A stretch of 42,918 bases of DNA from NCBI RefSeq assembly GCF_021646545.1, contig NZ_JAKIRP010000028.1:1-42918 (forward strand). The letters are read 5' to 3'. The first letter of the stretch is position 1. Each line of letters opens with the position of its first letter. Both the position numbers and the translations under genes were made by a program. The notes under the pieces were generated by a model. It searched no databases, was not told the DNA's origin, and saw nothing but the letters and a program-made list of their open reading frames with translations. Shown piece after piece: positions 1-10,105 of the stretch. The stretch is from Chitinophaga filiformis (lineage in GTDB: Bacteria; Bacteroidota; Bacteroidia; Chitinophagales; Chitinophagaceae).

Positions 1-3000
1 GGTGCATGGAGCGTAGTTTCTTCTACTCCTGCAGGATTTACCTTCCCTGCTGCTAGTGTAAGCAACCCAACCGCAACTATCAACGTACCTGCCGGTACAA
101 CGGTAACACTGCGTTGGACTACCACTAACGGCAGCTGTACAACTACAGACGATGTTGTGCTGACCAATAATGCACTGCCAACCACTCCGGCTGCTGGTGC
201 TGATCAGACAAAATGTAATACGCCTTCCTTCACACTGGCTGCTAACGCGCCAACTGTAGGAACCGGTGCGTGGAGCGTAGTTTCTTCTACTCCTGCAGGA
301 TTCACTTTCCCTGCGGCTAGTGTAAGCAACCCAACTGCTACCATCAACGTACCTGCTGGTACTACCGTGACACTCCGCTGGACTATCACTAACGGTACCT
401 GCGTTTTAAGCGACGACGTGACGCTGACTAACTATGCAGCGCCAGCTCCTGCAAATGCAGGTCCTGACCAGGAAGAATGTAATAATACTTCAACCTTTAC
501 CCTGGCGGCTAATGCTCCGTCTGTGGCTGGTGCAACCGGTACATGGACTGTAGTATCCCCTGCCAGCTATACTTTCCCTGCGGCTGAGGTGAATAACCCT
601 GCTGCCAGCATCACCATTCCGGCTGGTACAGTCCTGACCCTGAGATGGACTATCACCAACGGTGTATGTACTACTAACGATGATGTGGTGCTGACTAACT
701 ACGCGCAACCAGACGTAGCTGATGCAGGTCCTGACCAGTCTAAATGTGCTGGTACTGACTTCGTAACAGCTGCAAATACACCAACAGTGCCTGGCGCTGT
801 AGGTACCTGGACCGTGATCAGCGGTGCAGCTACGATCAAGGCTGGCGAAGAGAACCTGCCTGTAGCGCACATCACTGTTGCAAACGGTGCTACTGCTGTT
901 CTCCGCTGGACTATCAAGAATGGTCTGTGTGAAAACTTCGATGAAGTTTCACTGACTAACTTCCTGACTCCGGCACCTGCTAATGCAGGCGTTGATCAGC
1001 GTGAATGTAACATTCCTACATTCAACATGACAGCCAACGCTCCGGATGTTCCTGGTGCTACCGGTACCTGGACACTGGCTGCAGGATCTCCTGGTTCAAT
1101 CACTCCGGGTGATGAAAACAATCCAAATGCTGTGATCAACGTACCAACCGGTACCACTGTAACAGCTATCTGGACCATCACTAATGGTGTTTGTCCTTCA
1201 GTTGACACCGTGCTGCTGACCAATGATGAACTGCCAGCACCTGCTGTTGCGGGTCCTGACCAGGAAAAATGTAACACTCCAGCCTTCACTATGGCTGCCA
1301 ACGTACCATCTGTAGGCGTAGGTAAATGGAGCCTGACAGCAGGCACCACTGCTTCCTTCGCTGTTGCAGACAGTACAAATCCAAATGCAGTGATCAACGT
1401 ACCTGCGGGTGTGACTGTAACTGCTACATGGACTATCACAAACGGTTCATGTTCAACTGCAGACGACGTAGTACTGACCAACTATGTGGCGCCAGCTCCT
1501 GCTGTTGCCGGTCCTGACCAGGAAAATTGTAACACACCAACCTTCACTATGGCTGCTGCTGCACCATCTGTAGGCGTGGGTAAATGGAGCCTGGTACCTG
1601 GATCAACAGCTTCATTCGCTGTTGCTGACAGTACTAATAGAAATGCGGTGATCAACGTACCTGCGGGTGAATCAGTTCAGGCTATCTGGACTATCACCAA
1701 CGGTGTATGTACTACTAATGACACTGTAAGACTGACCAACTATGTTGCGCCAGCTCCTGCTGCTGCCGGTCCTGACCAGGCACAGTGTAACACTACCACT
1801 TTCACTATGGCTGCTAATACGCCATCTGTAGGTGTGGGTAAATGGAGCCTGCCTGCTGGTTCTACTGCTTCATTCGCTGTTGCAGATAGTACTAATCCGA
1901 ATGCGGTAATAACTGTACCTGCCGGTGTAACCGTAACAGCTACATGGACTATCACTAACGGAGTATGTACCACTTCTGACGCAGTGACCTTAACTAATGA
2001 CGCGCTGCCAACTGCAACTGCTGGTGCAGACCAGACTAAGTGTAACACTACTGCCTTCACCATGGCCGCTAATACACCTGCGGTAGGTACAGGTACCTGG
2101 ACACTGCCTGCTGGTACTACTGCTACCATCACTGCCGGTCAGCAGAACAGCCCAACCGCGGTAATCAACGTACCTGCCGGTGTAACTGTAACCGCTACAT
2201 GGACTGTTGTAAATGGTACCTGCTCCGTTTCTGACGAAGTAGTGCTGACGAATGACGTTCTGCCAACTGCTGCTGCTGGTCCAGACCAGGCTCAGTGTAA
2301 CACTACCGCCTTCACCATGGCTGCCAATACGCCTGCTGTTGGTACCGGTACCTGGACACTGCCTGCTGGTTCTACTGCAACCATCACTGCCGGTCAGGAG
2401 AACAGCCCAAGCGCTGTGATCAACGTACCTGTAGGTGCTTCTGTAGTGGCTACCTGGACTGTAGTAAATGGCTCTTGTACTGTTTCTGATGCGGTAACGC
2501 TGAGAAACGATGCACCGCCAACTACTCCGGCTGCTGGTGCAGATCAGACAAAATGTAACAATACTTCCTTCACACTGGCTGCTAACGCACCAACTGTAGG
2601 AACAGGTGCATGGAGCGTAGTTTCTTCTACTCCTGCAGGATTCACTTTCCCTGCGGCTAGTGTAAGCAACCCAACTGCTACCATCACTGTACCTGTTGGT
2701 TCAACAGTAACGCTGCGCTGGACTATCACTAACGGTACCTGCTCGCTCAACGACGATGTAGTGCTGACAAATGATGCTCCGCCAACAACTGCTGCTGCTG
2801 GTGCAGACCAGACAAAATGTAATACTCCTTCCTTCACACTGGCTGCTAATGCGCCAACTGTAGGAACCGGTGCATGGAGCGTAGTTTCTTCTACTCCTGC
2901 AGGATTTACCTTCCCTGCGGCGAGCATAAGCGACCCAGCTGCTACCATCACTGTACCTGCCGGTACATCCGTAACACTCCGTTGGACTACCACTAACGGT

Positions 3001-4600
3001 ACATGTACCTCTACGGATGATGTGACACTGATCAATTTCGCGCTGCCAACCACTCCGGCTGCTGGTGCAGATCAGGCACAATGTAACACTCCTTCCTTCA
3101 CGCTGGCTGCTAACGTAGCAACTGTAGGAACAGGTGCGTGGAGCGTGGTATCTTCTACTCCTGCAGGATTCACCATCCCTGCGGCTAGTGTAAACAACCC
3201 GACTGCGACTGTTAATGTACCTGCCGGTACCACAGTAACATTGCGTTGGACTATCACTAACGGTACCTGCTCTTTAACTGACGATGTGGTGTTGATTAAC
3301 TATGCGGCGCCAGCTCCTGCTGCTGCCGGTCCTGACCAGGAAAAATGTAACACACCAACCTTCACCATGGCTGCTGCTGCACCATCTGTAGGCGTGGGTA
3401 AATGGAGCCTGGTACCTGGATCTACAGCTTCCTTCGCTGTTGCCGACAGCACTAACAGAAATGCGGTGATCAACGTACCTGCGGGTCAATCAGCCCAGGC
3501 TATCTGGACTATTACCAACGGTGTATGTACTACTAACGACACTGTAAGACTGACCAACTATGTTGCGCCAGCTCCTGCTGCTGCCGGTCCTGACCAGGCA
3601 CAGTGTAACACACCAACCTTCACTATGGCTGCTAATACGCCATCTGTAGGTGTGGGTAAATGGAGCCTGCCTGCTGGTTCTACTGCTTCATTCGCTGTTG
3701 CAGACAGTACTAATCCAAATGCGGTAATAACTGTACCTGCCGGTGTGACCGTAACAGCCACATGGACTATCCGCAACGGAGTATGTACTACTACCGATAA
3801 CGTAACACTGACCAACTACCAACAGCCAACTGCGGCTGCTGCTGGTCCTGACCAGGAACAGTGTAACACACCAGCCTTCAGAATGGCGGCTAACGCTCCA
3901 TCTGTTGGTGTAGGTAAATGGAGCCTGTCTGCCGGAACTACTGCATCATTCGCTGTATCCGACAGTACTAATCCAAATGCGGCGATCATTGTACCTGCCG
4001 GTGTAACTGTAACTGCTACCTGGACTATCAGAAACGGTAACTGTGTAACTTCCGACGATGTTGTGCTGACCAACTACGTACAGCCAACTGCTGCTAACGC
4101 TGGTGGTGATATGATCCATTGCGATAACGACCGTTTCGTGATGGCTGCTAACACGCCTTCTGTTGGTACGGGTACATGGAGCCTGCCTGCGGGTACAACT
4201 GCAAGCATCGCTGCTACCGACTGGAACAATCCGAACGCTGTGATCACAGTACCTGCGGGTGTAACTGTAACAGCGACCTGGACTATCAGAAATGGTACTT
4301 GTACCACATCTGATAATGTGACACTGACCAACCACGAAATGCCAGCCAACGCGGCTGCCGGTGCAGATCAGACTCATTGTGACGATCCTAACTTCACAAT
4401 GGCGGCTAACGTGCCATCTCCTGCTACCGCTGCCGGTACCTGGACCATCGTGAGCGGTACAGCTACTATCGCTGACATTCACAGTCCATCTACCCGTGTG
4501 ACAGTACCTGCCGGAGGTACAGTAACCCTCCGCTGGACACTGACCAACGGAACATGTACTTCAGTTCCTGATGATGTGGTGCTGACTAACCAGGCTGCAA
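1..4600 (+). repeat. In-frame tandem repeat array of about 252-270 bp units, with higher-order duplication
   Basis: Eighteen in-frame units fall into three sequence classes. Class A has the motif GAWSVVSSTPAGF and occurs in the partial first unit and in units 1, 10, 11 and 12. Class B has GKWSL and ASFAVADST and occurs in units 5-7 and 13-15. Class C has GTWTLPAGTTAT and occurs in units 8-9. Units 2-4 and 16-17 are more diverged. The unit pair starting near 1507 recurs near 3325 at an offset of exactly 1818 bp (606 codons), which shows block duplication on top of single-unit duplication. Near-identical DNA between distant units points to recent recombination or gene conversion. Confidence 0.9.
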
Positions 4601-7600
4601 TCCTGGGTAACACCATCACCGCAGATCAGCTGCTTTGTGCTAACCAGACTCCTGCTACCCTGCAGGGCGCTACCCTGAGTGGTGGTAACGGTACCTTCAC
4701 TTACCAATGGCAGGTGAGCACCACAAGTGCTACTACCGGCTTCGTAAATGTGGCTACCAACGGTACAAATGCAACTTATACGCCTCCAATGATCACACAG
4801 AATACCTGGTACAGACGTGTGGTAATGTCAGGTGCATGTACAGGCAACATCAGCAACGCAGTAATGCTGACCCTGATGAACGTTCCGCCTGTTGTGATAT
4901 CCGTACCTGGTCCGCTGACAGTGGATTGCGTACAGGGTACTGACTACACCACCAGATTCGGTACTCCGGTATTCAGTCACGCTCCTTACGACAACGAGCC
5001 ACTGACTATTACTTATAACGATGTAACTGTAACTGTTGACGCTTGTACCTTCACGATCATGCGTACATGGACAGCAACTGACCGTTGCGGTCTGACAACT
5101 CAGGCACAACAGACTATCACTGTGGTAGACAGAACTGCACCTGTATTCACAAGTACAGCTCCTGCCAACATCACTGTTGATTGTGATAAAGTGCCTGCAG
5201 CAGTAAACCTGACAGCAAACGATGCTTGTACCGGTATACTGAATATCGTTCCGATCGAAGTAAGAGTTGATCAGCCAGGTGCATGTGCAAGCAACTATCA
5301 GCTGATCCGCAAATGGGTTGCTGTAGATGCATGCGGTAACGCCAGCGATACACTCAGACAGGTGATCACCGTAAGGGATATGACACCTCCTGTGTTCACT
5401 GCCCCTGCTCCTGCCAATATCACTGTTGATTGTGATAAGGTGCCTGCAGGACAGCCGCTGACCGCTACTGACAACTGTACGCCTGGTACTATCACTGTAA
5501 TGCCGGTTGATGTACGTAAGAACCTCTCCGGTAGCAGATGTGCTGACAACTACCAGATCATCCGTACCTGGACAGCGACTGACCTTTGCGGTAACAAAAC
5601 CGTACTGACGCAGACCCTCACTGTACAGGATACTATCAAACCAAGATTCTCTATGGCACTGCCTCCGGCGCTCACTGTTGATTGTGATAAAGTGCCTGCC
5701 GTAGCAACGATAACAGCCACAGACAACTGTACTGTTGCCGTAGCAGTGAAGGTATCTGAGAAGAAAGAGTTCCTCTCTTCTGTATGTACCAGCAACTATA
5801 GATTAACACGTACCTGGACAGCCACCGACAATTGTGGTAATACTGCCACCATGCAACAGGTGATCACTGTACAGGATACAACAAGGCCGGTATTCACCGT
5901 AGTACCTCCTGCCGATACCACAGTAAGCTGTGATGCAGTTCCTGCTCCGCCTACCAACCTGAGAGCAACAGACAATTGCAGCGCTGTGAAGATCTCTTAC
6001 ACTCAGACACGCGAAACCATTGCGGGTGCATGCGCAAGCAACTACCGCCTGATCCGTATCTGGACCGCTAAGGATCAATGTAACAATACCGCGACTATCC
6101 GTCAGGTAATAACAGTAACGGATACCACCAGACCAGTGATCGATCCTGCTCCGGCAAACGTAACACTGAATTGTGGTGATGCTATCCCTGCTGCTGCTAC
6201 CCTGTATGCACGCGACAACTGTGATGCTACCTTCCCTAAGAAGGCGACTATGACACAGGATCCGTTTACAGTTGACCTGTGTGCCGGTTATACCATCACA
6301 AGAAGATGGACCATCTCCGATGCATGTGGCAATGCGGCTATCGAACGTGTGCAGACAATCACTGTGAATCCTTGTCCTAAACCGGCTCTGGATCCTCAAC
6401 TGCCTGCTAACTGTTCTAACAACACCAAGTTTGCGATCATGCTGCAGAACAAGGTGAGCAGACCAAGATTCACCCTGGTGAGCGTAGTTCCTGCTACCGC
6501 AGTAAGCACACCGCTGACACAGAGCAGCAACGTGTTCGACCTGAACGGTGCTACACAGGCTACCTTCATCGTAACCGACGGTGTAACAGGTTGTGTATCC
6601 GATCCTATCACTTACGACCTGCAGTATGTAACTAAACCAGTAGTTGAACTGGGCGCCGATGTAGCTATCTGTCAGGGTAGCAGCATCACCCTCGATGCTG
6701 GTGTCGACAACGCAGCTTACGACATCCGCTGGTCAACCGGTGCAACCACCCAGACCATCGACGTAACAACTGCCGGTGCCTACACCGTAACTGTTACAAA
6801 CGGTATCTGTTCTACAACAGACGCTATCAATGTGACAGTAAATATGCCTCCTGTAGTGAACATCCCGGATACTGCGATCTGTGAAGGCCAGTCCGTCAGA
6901 TTGAACGCTTATGTACAGGGTGCTACCTATGTATGGAGCACAGGTGAAACTACCGCTTCAATTACAGTAAACATGTCGGGCACTTACAGTGTAGATGTTA
7001 CACTGAACGGTTGTACGACTCATGAGGAAGCTACAGTAACAGTGGGTACGCCTCCTGCTATCACGCTGACTGATGATTCAGAGATCTGTCCGAATGAAAC
7101 CCTGCTGCTGACCGTTGAACCAGACGGTGGTAGCGTACGCTGGAGCACCGGTGAAACAACCAACTCTATCGTTGTATCAAAAGCAGGTACTTATGAAGTA
7201 ACCGTAACACGTAATGGTTGTGTGGTTACAGATATGGTGACTGTAACTGAAAGACCTGATCTGGATATTGACCTCGGACCAGATAGAGAGTTCTGTACCG
7301 GTGGACGTGTAGTAGTAGATGCTACCCACCCTGATGCGATCTCTTACCTCTGGAATGACGGTGAGACCACTCCGATCAGAGAAATAGTAATGCCTGGTAA
7401 ATATGTAGTGTCTGTTATGGACAGGTTCTGTTCAAGAATAACCATGGATAGTGTGAATGTAACTGTAGCAGGTATTCCTGAGATCAACCTGGGTCGTGAC
7501 ACCACACTGTGTATCGGTGAAGACCTGACACTGAGAGTTAACGCAGGTGCTGGCAACAGTATCCGCTGGCAGGATGGTTCTACCGGATCTACCTTCAAAG

Positions 7601-7968
7601 TAACCGGTCCTGGAATCTATACTGTCACAGTGTCTAACGAATGTGGCTCTCTGACGGACCAGATAGCTGTAAGCTACCAGCCATGTGAGCCGAAGCCTCA
7701 CTTCCCGAATGGCTTCACACCAAATGGTGACGGACATAACGACATCTTCAAACCAGTCGTTAGAGGTCCGATGTACGATTACGACTTACGTATCTACAAC
7801 CGTTGGGGTGAGCTGATCTTCCTGAGTAAAGACCAGAAAACCGGATGGGATGGCCGATACAAAGGCGCCCTGGTTGAAAATGGTACTTACGTATGGATGC
7901 TGAGCTACAAGAAAGTGCTCGGTGGTGCAGTGAATATCGTGAAAGGTGAAGTAACCGCTATCAGATAG
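1..7968 (+). CDS. Giant repetitive surface protein with type B (gliding-associated) T9SS C-terminal domain, 5' truncated by window
   Basis: The reading frame is open from base 1, so the start codon lies before the window; 2655 residues are visible. Residues 1-1533 hold one partial and 17 full repeats of about 84-90 residues. Each starts with an AGPDQ-x-x-C motif and ends with W-T-I-x-N-G-x-C, giving two cysteines that probably form a disulfide. An Ig/PKD-like module follows (about 1534-1627). Then come about six HYR-like repeats with TVDCDKVPA and RTWTATD motifs (about 1629-2125), and five PKD-like repeats with the motif W-S-T-G-E-T-T (about 2211-2560). The last 95 residues contain FPNGFTPNGDGHND and YNRWGE, the gliding motility-associated C-terminal domain (TIGR04131) that directs type IX secretion to the cell surface. 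Together these suggest a very long surface fibre or adhesin. Its ligand is unknown. A terminator follows directly. Confidence 0.93.
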   Translation, partial: GAWSVVSSTPAGFTFPAASVSNPTATINVPAGTTVTLRWTTTNGSCTTTDDVVLTNNALPTTPAAGADQTKCNTPSFTLAANAPTVGTGAWSVVSSTPAGFTFPAASVSNPTATINVPAGTTVTLRWTITNGTCVLSDDVTLTNYAAPAPANAGPDQEECNNTSTFTLAANAPSVAGATGTWTVVSPASYTFPAAEVNNPAASITIPAGTVLTLRWTITNGVCTTNDDVVLTNYAQPDVADAGPDQSKCAGTDFVTAANTPTVPGAVGTWTVISGAATIKAGEENLPVAHITVANGATAVLRWTIKNGLCENFDEVSLTNFLTPAPANAGVDQRECNIPTFNMTANAPDVPGATGTWTLAAGSPGSITPGDENNPNAVINVPTGTTVTAIWTITNGVCPSVDTVLLTNDELPAPAVAGPDQEKCNTPAFTMAANVPSVGVGKWSLTAGTTASFAVADSTNPNAVINVPAGVTVTATWTITNGSCSTADDVVLTNYVAPAPAVAGPDQENCNTPTFTMAAAAPSVGVGKWSLVPGSTASFAVADSTNRNAVINVPAGESVQAIWTITNGVCTTNDTVRLTNYVAPAPAAAGPDQAQCNTTTFTMAANTPSVGVGKWSLPAGSTASFAVADSTNPNAVITVPAGVTVTATWTITNGVCTTSDAVTLTNDALPTATAGADQTKCNTTAFTMAANTPAVGTGTWTLPAGTTATITAGQQNSPTAVINVPAGVTVTATWTVVNGTCSVSDEVVLTNDVLPTAAAGPDQAQCNTTAFTMAANTPAVGTGTWTLPAGSTATITAGQENSPSAVINVPVGASVVATWTVVNGSCTVSDAVTLRNDAPPTTPAAGADQTKCNNTSFTLAANAPTVGTGAWSVVSSTPAGFTFPAASVSNPTATITVPVGSTVTLRWTITNGTCSLNDDVVLTNDAPPTTAAAGADQTKCNTPSFTLAANAPTVGTGAWSVVSSTPAGFTFPAASISDPAATITVPAGTSVTLRWTTTNGTCTSTDDVTLINFALPTTPAAGADQAQCNTPSFTLAANVATVGTGAWSVVSSTPAGFTIPAASVNNPTATVNVPAGTTVTLRWTITNGTCSLTDDVVLINYAAPAPAAAGPDQEKCNTPTFTMAAAAPSVGVGKWSLVPGSTASFAVADSTNRNAVINVPAGQSAQAIWTITNGVCTTNDTVRLTNYVAPAPAAAGPDQAQCNTPTFTMAANTPSVGVGKWSLPAGSTASFAVADSTNPNAVITVPAGVTVTATWTIRNGVCTTTDNVTLTNYQQPTAAAAGPDQEQCNTPAFRMAANAPSVGVGKWSLSAGTTASFAVSDSTNPNAAIIVPAGVTVTATWTIRNGNCVTSDDVVLTNYVQPTAANAGGDMIHCDNDRFVMAANTPSVGTGTWSLPAGTTASIAATDWNNPNAVITVPAGVTVTATWTIRNGTCTTSDNVTLTNHEMPANAAAGADQTHCDDPNFTMAANVPSPATAAGTWTIVSGTATIADIHSPSTRVTVPAGGTVTLRWTLTNGTCTSVPDDVVLTNQAAILGNTITADQLLCANQTPATLQGATLSGGNGTFTYQWQVSTTSATTGFVNVATNGTNATYTPPMITQNTWYRRVVMSGACTGNISNAVMLTLMNVPPVVISVPGPLTVDCVQGTDYTTRFGTPVFSHAPYDNEPLTITYNDVTVTVDACTFTIMRTWTATDRCGLTTQAQQTITVVDRTAPVFTSTAPANITVDCDKVPAAVNLTANDACTGILNIVPIEVRVDQPGACASNYQLIRKWVAVDACGNASDTLRQVITVRDMTPPVFTAPAPANITVDCDKVPAGQPLTATDNCTPGTITVMPVDVRKNLSGSRCADNYQIIRTWTATDLCGNKTVLTQTLTVQDTIKPRFSMALPPALTVDCDKVPAVATITATDNCTVAVAVKVSEKKEFLSSVCTSNYRLTRTWTATDNCGNTATMQQVITVQDTTRPVFTVVPPADTTVSCDAVPAPPTNLRATDNCSAVKISYTQTRETIAGACASNYRLIRIWTAKDQCNNTATIRQVITVTDTTRPVIDPAPANVTLNCGDAIPAAATLYARDNCDATFPKKATMTQDPFTVDLCAGYTITRRWTISDACGNAAIERVQTITVNPCPKPALDPQLPANCSNNTKFAIMLQNKVSRPRFTLVSVVPATAVSTPLTQSSNVFDLNGATQATFIVTDGVTGCVSDPITYDLQYVTKPVVELGADVAICQGSSITLDAGVDNAAYDIRWSTGATTQTIDVTTAGAYTVTVTNGICSTTDAINVTVNMPPVVNIPDTAICEGQSVRLNAYVQGATYVWSTGETTASITVNMSGTYSVDVTLNGCTTHEEATVTVGTPPAITLTDDSEICPNETLLLTVEPDGGSVRWSTGETTNSIVVSKAGTYEVTVTRNGCVVTDMVTVTERPDLDIDLGPDREFCTGGRVVVDATHPDAISYLWNDGETTPIREIVMPGKYVVSVMDRFCSRITMDSVNVTVAGIPEINLGRDTTLCIGEDLTLRVNAGAGNSIRWQDGSTGSTFKVTGPGIYTVTVSNECGSLTDQIAVSYQPCEPKPHFPNGFTPNGDGHNDIFKPVVRGPMYDYDLRIYNRWGELIFLSKDQKTGWDGRYKGALVENGTYVWMLSYKKVLGGAVNIVKGEVTAIR

Positions 7969-7991
7969 TAGAAGTGTAAAGTACAATAGGC

Positions 7992-8030
7992 AAAGGCGTC
8001 CCGGTTATTCCGGGGCGCCTTTCTTTTTGT
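7992..8030 (+). terminator. Rho-independent terminator of the giant surface protein gene
   Basis: A 13-bp stem (7992-8004 with 8010-8022, one G:U pair) closes a TTATT loop and is followed by a T-rich tract. It begins 23 bases after the stop codon. Confidence 0.9.
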
Positions 8031-8062
8031 CTGGTATAGTAATTTTAGTTAATTTGGAACTG

Positions 8063-8074
8063 ATAGGTACCTAT
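8063..8074. promoter_or_regulatory. 12-bp perfect palindrome upstream of the ThuA gene
   Basis: ATAGGTACCTAT is a perfect palindrome 66 bp before the chosen start codon of the ThuA-domain gene. It could be an operator. It may also be chance, because a single 12-bp palindrome is weak evidence. Confidence 0.25.
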
Positions 8075-8140
8075 ACCACCCTCGTAATAACTATTAAATT
8101 GTCCCTCATGACAACCTGCAATTTCCATTACAAGCGGGTA

Positions 8141-10027
8141 ATGCGTGCGTTCGCATTATTCGTATTTCTGCTGCTGTCTGCAGTATTCCACGTCAGGGCG
8201 CAAACGCCCCGTTTCAAGGTTATCGCTTTCTACCACGGCACTTATGATGCGGCACACATTGCCTTCGTAAAAGAAGCCAATCAGTGGTTTCCGCAAATTG
8301 CCGCCCAGTACGGATTCTCCTATGAAGCCACCACCAACTGGGACAACCTGAACGCCGGTTTCCTTGCAAACTACCAGGTAGTGCTCTTCCTGGATGACTT
8401 ACCAGCCTCCGCATCGCAACGCTCCGCATTCCAGACTTATATGCAGAATGGCGGCGGATGGATGGGTTTCCATGTTTGTGCGTACACAGACAATGCTAAC
8501 GCCTGGAGCTGGTATCACAACACGTTCCTCGGCACCGGTAATTTCCGTACCAACACATGGGGACCGTCAAGCGCTACATTGCGTGTTGACGACCGTACAC
8601 ACCCAAGCACACTGCGCCTGCCGGCTACATTCACCTCCGCTGTCAGCGAATGGTATGGCTGGCAGAACGACCTGCGCAACAACAGCAACATCAGGGTGCT
8701 CGCATCTGTAGATCCTGTGAGCTTCCCACTGGGAAACCAGGCCGGCAATATCTGGTATAGTGGTTACTATCCGATTATGTGGACCAACAAGAACTACAAA
8801 ATGCTCTATGCCAACTTCGGGCATAACGCAATGAACTACCAGACCAACACACAGACATCTTCAACCTTCGCCAGCGAGATCCAGAACAGATTCCTCATTG
8901 ACGGATTACTGTGGCTGGGTGGCGTAGACCCGGGCCCCGCTCCTGCCATCCCTGTTCCCGGTACCGTGCAGGCAGAGAACTTCACCACGATGAGCGGTAT
9001 TCAGATGGAAACGACAACTGATGCCGGCGGCGGACAGAATATCGGTTATACCGATGCCGGTGATTGGCTCGATTACAAAGTGAACGTTCAGACTGCAGGA
9101 TCTTACAAGGTTGAATTCAGGGTTGCCAGCCAGACCCTCGGCGGCGCTATCGAACTGAGAAAAGATGGTGCAGTACTGGGCAGCGTTACTGTACCGGTTA
9201 CCGGTGCATGGCAAACCTGGGCTACTGTGACCGACACAGTTGATCTGACAGCAGGCGAACAGACACTGCGTGTGCAGGTGGCAGCAGCCGGTTTCAATCT
9301 TAACTGGCTCCGTTTCTCTTCAGCTACCAATCCGCCGTCTGTCATCCCTATTGGCCAGGTGGTCACCCTGAGAGGCAGCAATGGTCTCTATGTAAGCGGT
9401 GAGAATGGCACTACAGCCATGATGTGTGACAGACCTGCTCCGCAGACATGGGAACAGTTTTCCGTTCTCGATGCCGGCAACGGGAAAGTAAACCTGCGCA
9501 GCATGGGTAAATTCGTTTCTTCTGAAAATGGCACCAAAGCGATGAACTGTAACCGTACAACGGCTGCTTCCTATGAAGCATTCGACTGGATCACCAACGC
9601 CGACGGAACCATTTCACTGAGAGGGAATAATGGTATGTATGTTTCTTCCGAAAACGCAGAGCAGGCCATGAACTGTAACCGAGCTACGATTGACGGATGG
9701 GAGAAATTCAATTTCACCATAGTGGGTCCTGTGGCTTCAGCTGCTACACTGGCCGTATCCGCTCCGGTAGAAGCAGCACAACCTGCAGCAGGTATTGTGT
9801 ACCCGAACCCATTTGGCTCACAACTCAACTACACATTACCAGCTAAGATCTCTTCCCACACTGTTGCGATCTATGATTTCTCAGGAAAGCAGGTATTACG
9901 CACTGTGGTTAGATCTAAACAATCCACTTATTTCTTAAACGTGAGCAGTCTGCCAAGAGGCATGTACATCCTGGATATTTCCAGCGGTAGCTATCACCAG
10001 CGAGTTAAAGTGCAGAAAGCTGAATAA
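8141..10027 (+). CDS. Secreted ThuA-domain / CBM6 / fascin-like protein with type A T9SS sorting domain
   Basis: A 628-residue secreted protein. The start at 8141 puts the signal peptide (MRAFALFVFLLL to VRAQ) at the very N-terminus; an in-frame ATG at 8108 is the alternative. Residues about 25-265 are a ThuA fold (a glutamine-amidotransferase-like domain linked to carbohydrate use). Residues about 273-396 are a CBM6-type carbohydrate-binding module, with AENF, DAGDWLDY and the closing NLNWLRF motif. Residues about 403-528 hold three fascin-like beta-trefoil repeats of the form GLYVSGENG / KFVSSENG / MYVSSENA, each followed by a C-[DN]-R motif. Residues about 550-628 are the type A T9SS domain (YPNPF near its start, then a G-M-Y-I-L strand near its end). 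It probably binds and acts on a glycan outside the cell. No catalytic residues could be assigned. It is flanked by terminators, so it is probably transcribed alone. Confidence 0.88.
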   Translation: MRAFALFVFLLLSAVFHVRAQTPRFKVIAFYHGTYDAAHIAFVKEANQWFPQIAAQYGFSYEATTNWDNLNAGFLANYQVVLFLDDLPASASQRSAFQTYMQNGGGWMGFHVCAYTDNANAWSWYHNTFLGTGNFRTNTWGPSSATLRVDDRTHPSTLRLPATFTSAVSEWYGWQNDLRNNSNIRVLASVDPVSFPLGNQAGNIWYSGYYPIMWTNKNYKMLYANFGHNAMNYQTNTQTSSTFASEIQNRFLIDGLLWLGGVDPGPAPAIPVPGTVQAENFTTMSGIQMETTTDAGGGQNIGYTDAGDWLDYKVNVQTAGSYKVEFRVASQTLGGAIELRKDGAVLGSVTVPVTGAWQTWATVTDTVDLTAGEQTLRVQVAAAGFNLNWLRFSSATNPPSVIPIGQVVTLRGSNGLYVSGENGTTAMMCDRPAPQTWEQFSVLDAGNGKVNLRSMGKFVSSENGTKAMNCNRTTAASYEAFDWITNADGTISLRGNNGMYVSSENAEQAMNCNRATIDGWEKFNFTIVGPVASAATLAVSAPVEAAQPAAGIVYPNPFGSQLNYTLPAKISSHTVAIYDFSGKQVLRTVVRSKQSTYFLNVSSLPRGMYILDISSGSYHQRVKVQKAE

Positions 10028-10054
10028 CGATTCATAGCAGGATCAAAAAAGCAA

Positions 10055-10090
10055 AAGGGTGTCCACCAAATGGCGGACACCCTTATATTT
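10055..10090. terminator. Bidirectional terminator between the ThuA gene and serA
   Basis: A 10-bp stem (10055-10064 with 10075-10084) lies between two convergent genes. A-rich sequence on its left (from 10045) and T-rich sequence on its right let it work on either strand. Confidence 0.85.
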
Positions 10091-10105
10091 TACAGACCGT
10101 TGCTA

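Noticed and set aside
1..4600. Regular repeats as a CRISPR array
   Set aside because: The units are 252-270 bp, fully in frame and protein-coding; CRISPR repeats are about 25-40 bp with unrelated spacers.
204..7600. Many long antisense open frames in the giant gene
   Set aside because: They arise from the repeat composition of the coding strand, mirror each other unit by unit, and encode no recognisable domain.
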